Shown piece by piece: positions 41,301-44,300 of a stretch of DNA of 60,000 nucleotides. The translations under genes were made by a program, and so were the position numbers. Source of the stretch: Liolophura sinensis (taxonomy: Eukaryota > Mollusca > Polyplacophora > Chitonida > Chitonidae); NCBI RefSeq assembly GCF_032854445.1, contig NC_088299.1:17417608-17477607 (forward strand). Direction: 5' to 3'. Under the pieces are notes generated by a model. It saw only the letters and a list, made by a program, of their open reading frames with translations. It did not search any database and had not been told where the DNA came from. Every line of letters begins with the position of its first letter. Position 1 is the stretch's first letter.

Positions 41301-44300
41301 TTAACTTGGTGAACCTAATATATTGCTTTCCCAGAAGGCCACAAACGCTAGCTAGCTAGGCAAAAGTGTTGAATTGTTTGAAACTGACTACTGCTGGCTG
41401 TGTACATGTACTTTGACTCCATTTCACAAAAATTCCCAAAATTTCCATTTATAAGCAGTTCACTCAAGTTCTCAATCCCTATGCACATGTAGTTTTTGAC
41501 TTGAGTTTTTTTTTTCCAAGAAACACTCTGAGTTTCTCCGAAAAAAAAAAAAAAAAAAAATACAGACTTTGTCTGCATTTTACTCCATTGTGGAAGGTTG
41601 GAGTTTGGTACACTGTGGCCTGCAGCTTGAGGTGATTTCTCAAGGTAGATGTACCTGGTGATTTGTTTGATCAGTTTCCTTGAAGCATAAATTTCTTTTC
41701 ATTTTTCTATCATAGTTGTAGCTATCGGTTAAACCAGAGAGCCAGCTGGTAAAACTACAGGTATGGTTATGTCAGGATGAAACACCTCATAAAGCCACAT
41801 ATTTACATGCTTTTGTGTGCTGTGTTTTCCTGAAGCTACTGTCCAAATCTGAGTTCAGCTGTGTGGAGAAGATCAAGACAATGGGCAGCACGTATATGGC
41901 AGTTACAGGCCTCCACCCCGGGGAGGGAAATGAACAGGTGAGAAAGGGGGTCAGTCTGGACTCTGAAAACTCTGCTGGTATGTCATTATGTACACTAGAG
42001 GATCTATTGATGCAGGTCATTCCATGGTGATCTCTACTTCAGAACCTCAAGATGTACCCTGCAGTGGTTTACACCTGTTTTGTGGTTCATCTGTTTTGTG
42101 GTTCAGAACCACTCAGGCTGGTGAATGCCTGTGTATTATACACTTGTGTCTTCTGAGGAAGAGATAATACAGGGATGTGTGTGAATATTCTGAGGTTTCA
42201 AACATTTTGAATATTTGCAAATTCAGAGGACTATTGTTTTTTTTCTGGCCCACCTGATGTAAACAAAAAAACATAACCATGGTAATGCTGACTTTCATAG
42301 TCTCGGGATATTAAATAATGCCATGATATTAAGTAAGAAAACCTCAAAACTTAACACATGGGCAAGATGCTACTGTGCACCTTGAGACATTGTTTCTGTT
42401 TTGTTTTTTGTTGTTTTCTGAATGAGACCTATTAATTACAAATTTAAAGTATAATAAGATTTTAATATTTAAATGTTGTTCCACTTTTAGACCACTGATT
42501 AGTTATCAAATGTTATGACATGATAATAAGTCACTTTCGCATTTCAGAAGGCCACCATTTTTTTAAAAGAAATGTCACGAGATCTGGCAGTATACAGGAG
42601 CTGGGTGCTAATTTTCACTCAACAGACTATGTTTTTTACCTAGGGGCCGCATGCTTACAACATGAAATATCTCTCAGTGAAATTTTGCATTGGAACTCGT
42701 GACCCCATTCGCAGTAACTAATGGTAAAAACAACAGAGAAACTGAAAATGCAGAGTAAAGAGTGTTACATTGAAATCTGGCAGTTTTACTTTCCTTGAAA
42801 AGCAGAAATTTTAAAGGTCATTGTGCGTGAAAGGGTGTTAATTTGATCATGGCTGCTCTGTTGTGGCGAATGTAGTGGTGCGTGTCCCAAAATGCGAATG
42901 CTGCTTATTGGTCTGTTTTTGTTTTTACTAGGTTATTACAGACACTACCCTAATTCCTCAACCTTTTCTCATAAAAAAGCAACTTTCAGTGCAATTTATG
43001 CACACTTTAAATTTGATTTTGGAGACAGAACTATATTGATTGAATTGGCCTTCAAATTTCAGGGCTTCACAAAAACTATAATTTTATCAATCTACACAGA
43101 GTAACGCCTTCAGAATATGCTTGAATATACACCTTGCAAACATACGAAAATGTTGAAGAATGACAGTAATTACCAGAACGTCTGTTTCATGACTTGTGTA
43201 TGTCTTGTATCAATGAAGCTACTGTACATTCTGTAGGCTTCAGTATAATTATTTATTTAAGACGAATTAGATTAAAAAAGCCCAATTTCTCCACTTTTCT
43301 GCAATATGCACAAACTCATGACTCATGACAAACTCTCTGAGAATGCATATATTAACTTTCATGATTTGTGCAAGATTGAAACTAATGATAAAAAATTAAT
43401 GATTGCATAAAAAAAAAAACAGAAAATACCACCTTCAAGATGTTGAAGGTGGTATTTACTGAAAGAGGATAAGTTGATCATTACAGAAAAATGGGTTCAG
43501 TTTGAATTGGTTAAACTGGAACTTGATGAGATTCTCCGGTATAGGCACATGAGATTTCTTTGTTTCTACATTGTCAGGACTGTGTAAAGAATGAGCAGGA
43601 TAAGTTGATCATTACAGAAAAATGGGTTCAGTTTGAATTGGTTAAACTGGAACTTGATGAGATTCTCTGGTATAGGCACATGAGATTTCTTTGTTTCTAC
43701 ATTGTCAGGACTGTGTAAAGAATGAGCAGGATAAGTTGATCATTACAGAAAAATGGGTTCAGTTTGAATTGGTTAAACTGGAACTTGATGAGATTCTCCG
43801 GTATAGGCACATGAGATTTCTTTGTTTCTACATTGTCAGGACTGTGTAAAGAATGAGCAGGATAAGTTGATCATTACAGAAAAATGGGTTCAGTTTGAAT
43901 TCATTAAACTGGAACTTGATGAGATTTTCCGGTATAGGCACATGAGATTTCTTTGTTTCTACATTGCCAGGACTGTGTAAAGAATGAGCAGCATGTGCTT
44001 ACCATGACGGAGTTTGTCTTCACCATGATGGACCAGCTGGAGGATGTCAATAAGGACACATTCAACCAGTTCAAACTCAGAGTCGGTCAGTTCCGTTAAA
44101 ACCCTGTACTTGCTCACTGTCATCTGAGGCCCAGTTTAGCAATTACTTGGCATTTAAATTAAGGATGCAGTGTTATACATAAGTATTCTCCTTTTAGCCA
44201 GTAAACCGGAAACCTCTGTAGCCTTTTGTTAAATCAGGGTGTAGCAGATTGTTACAGCTTCATATAAGTATGCTTCAAATGGTTTTATTTATACTATCCT

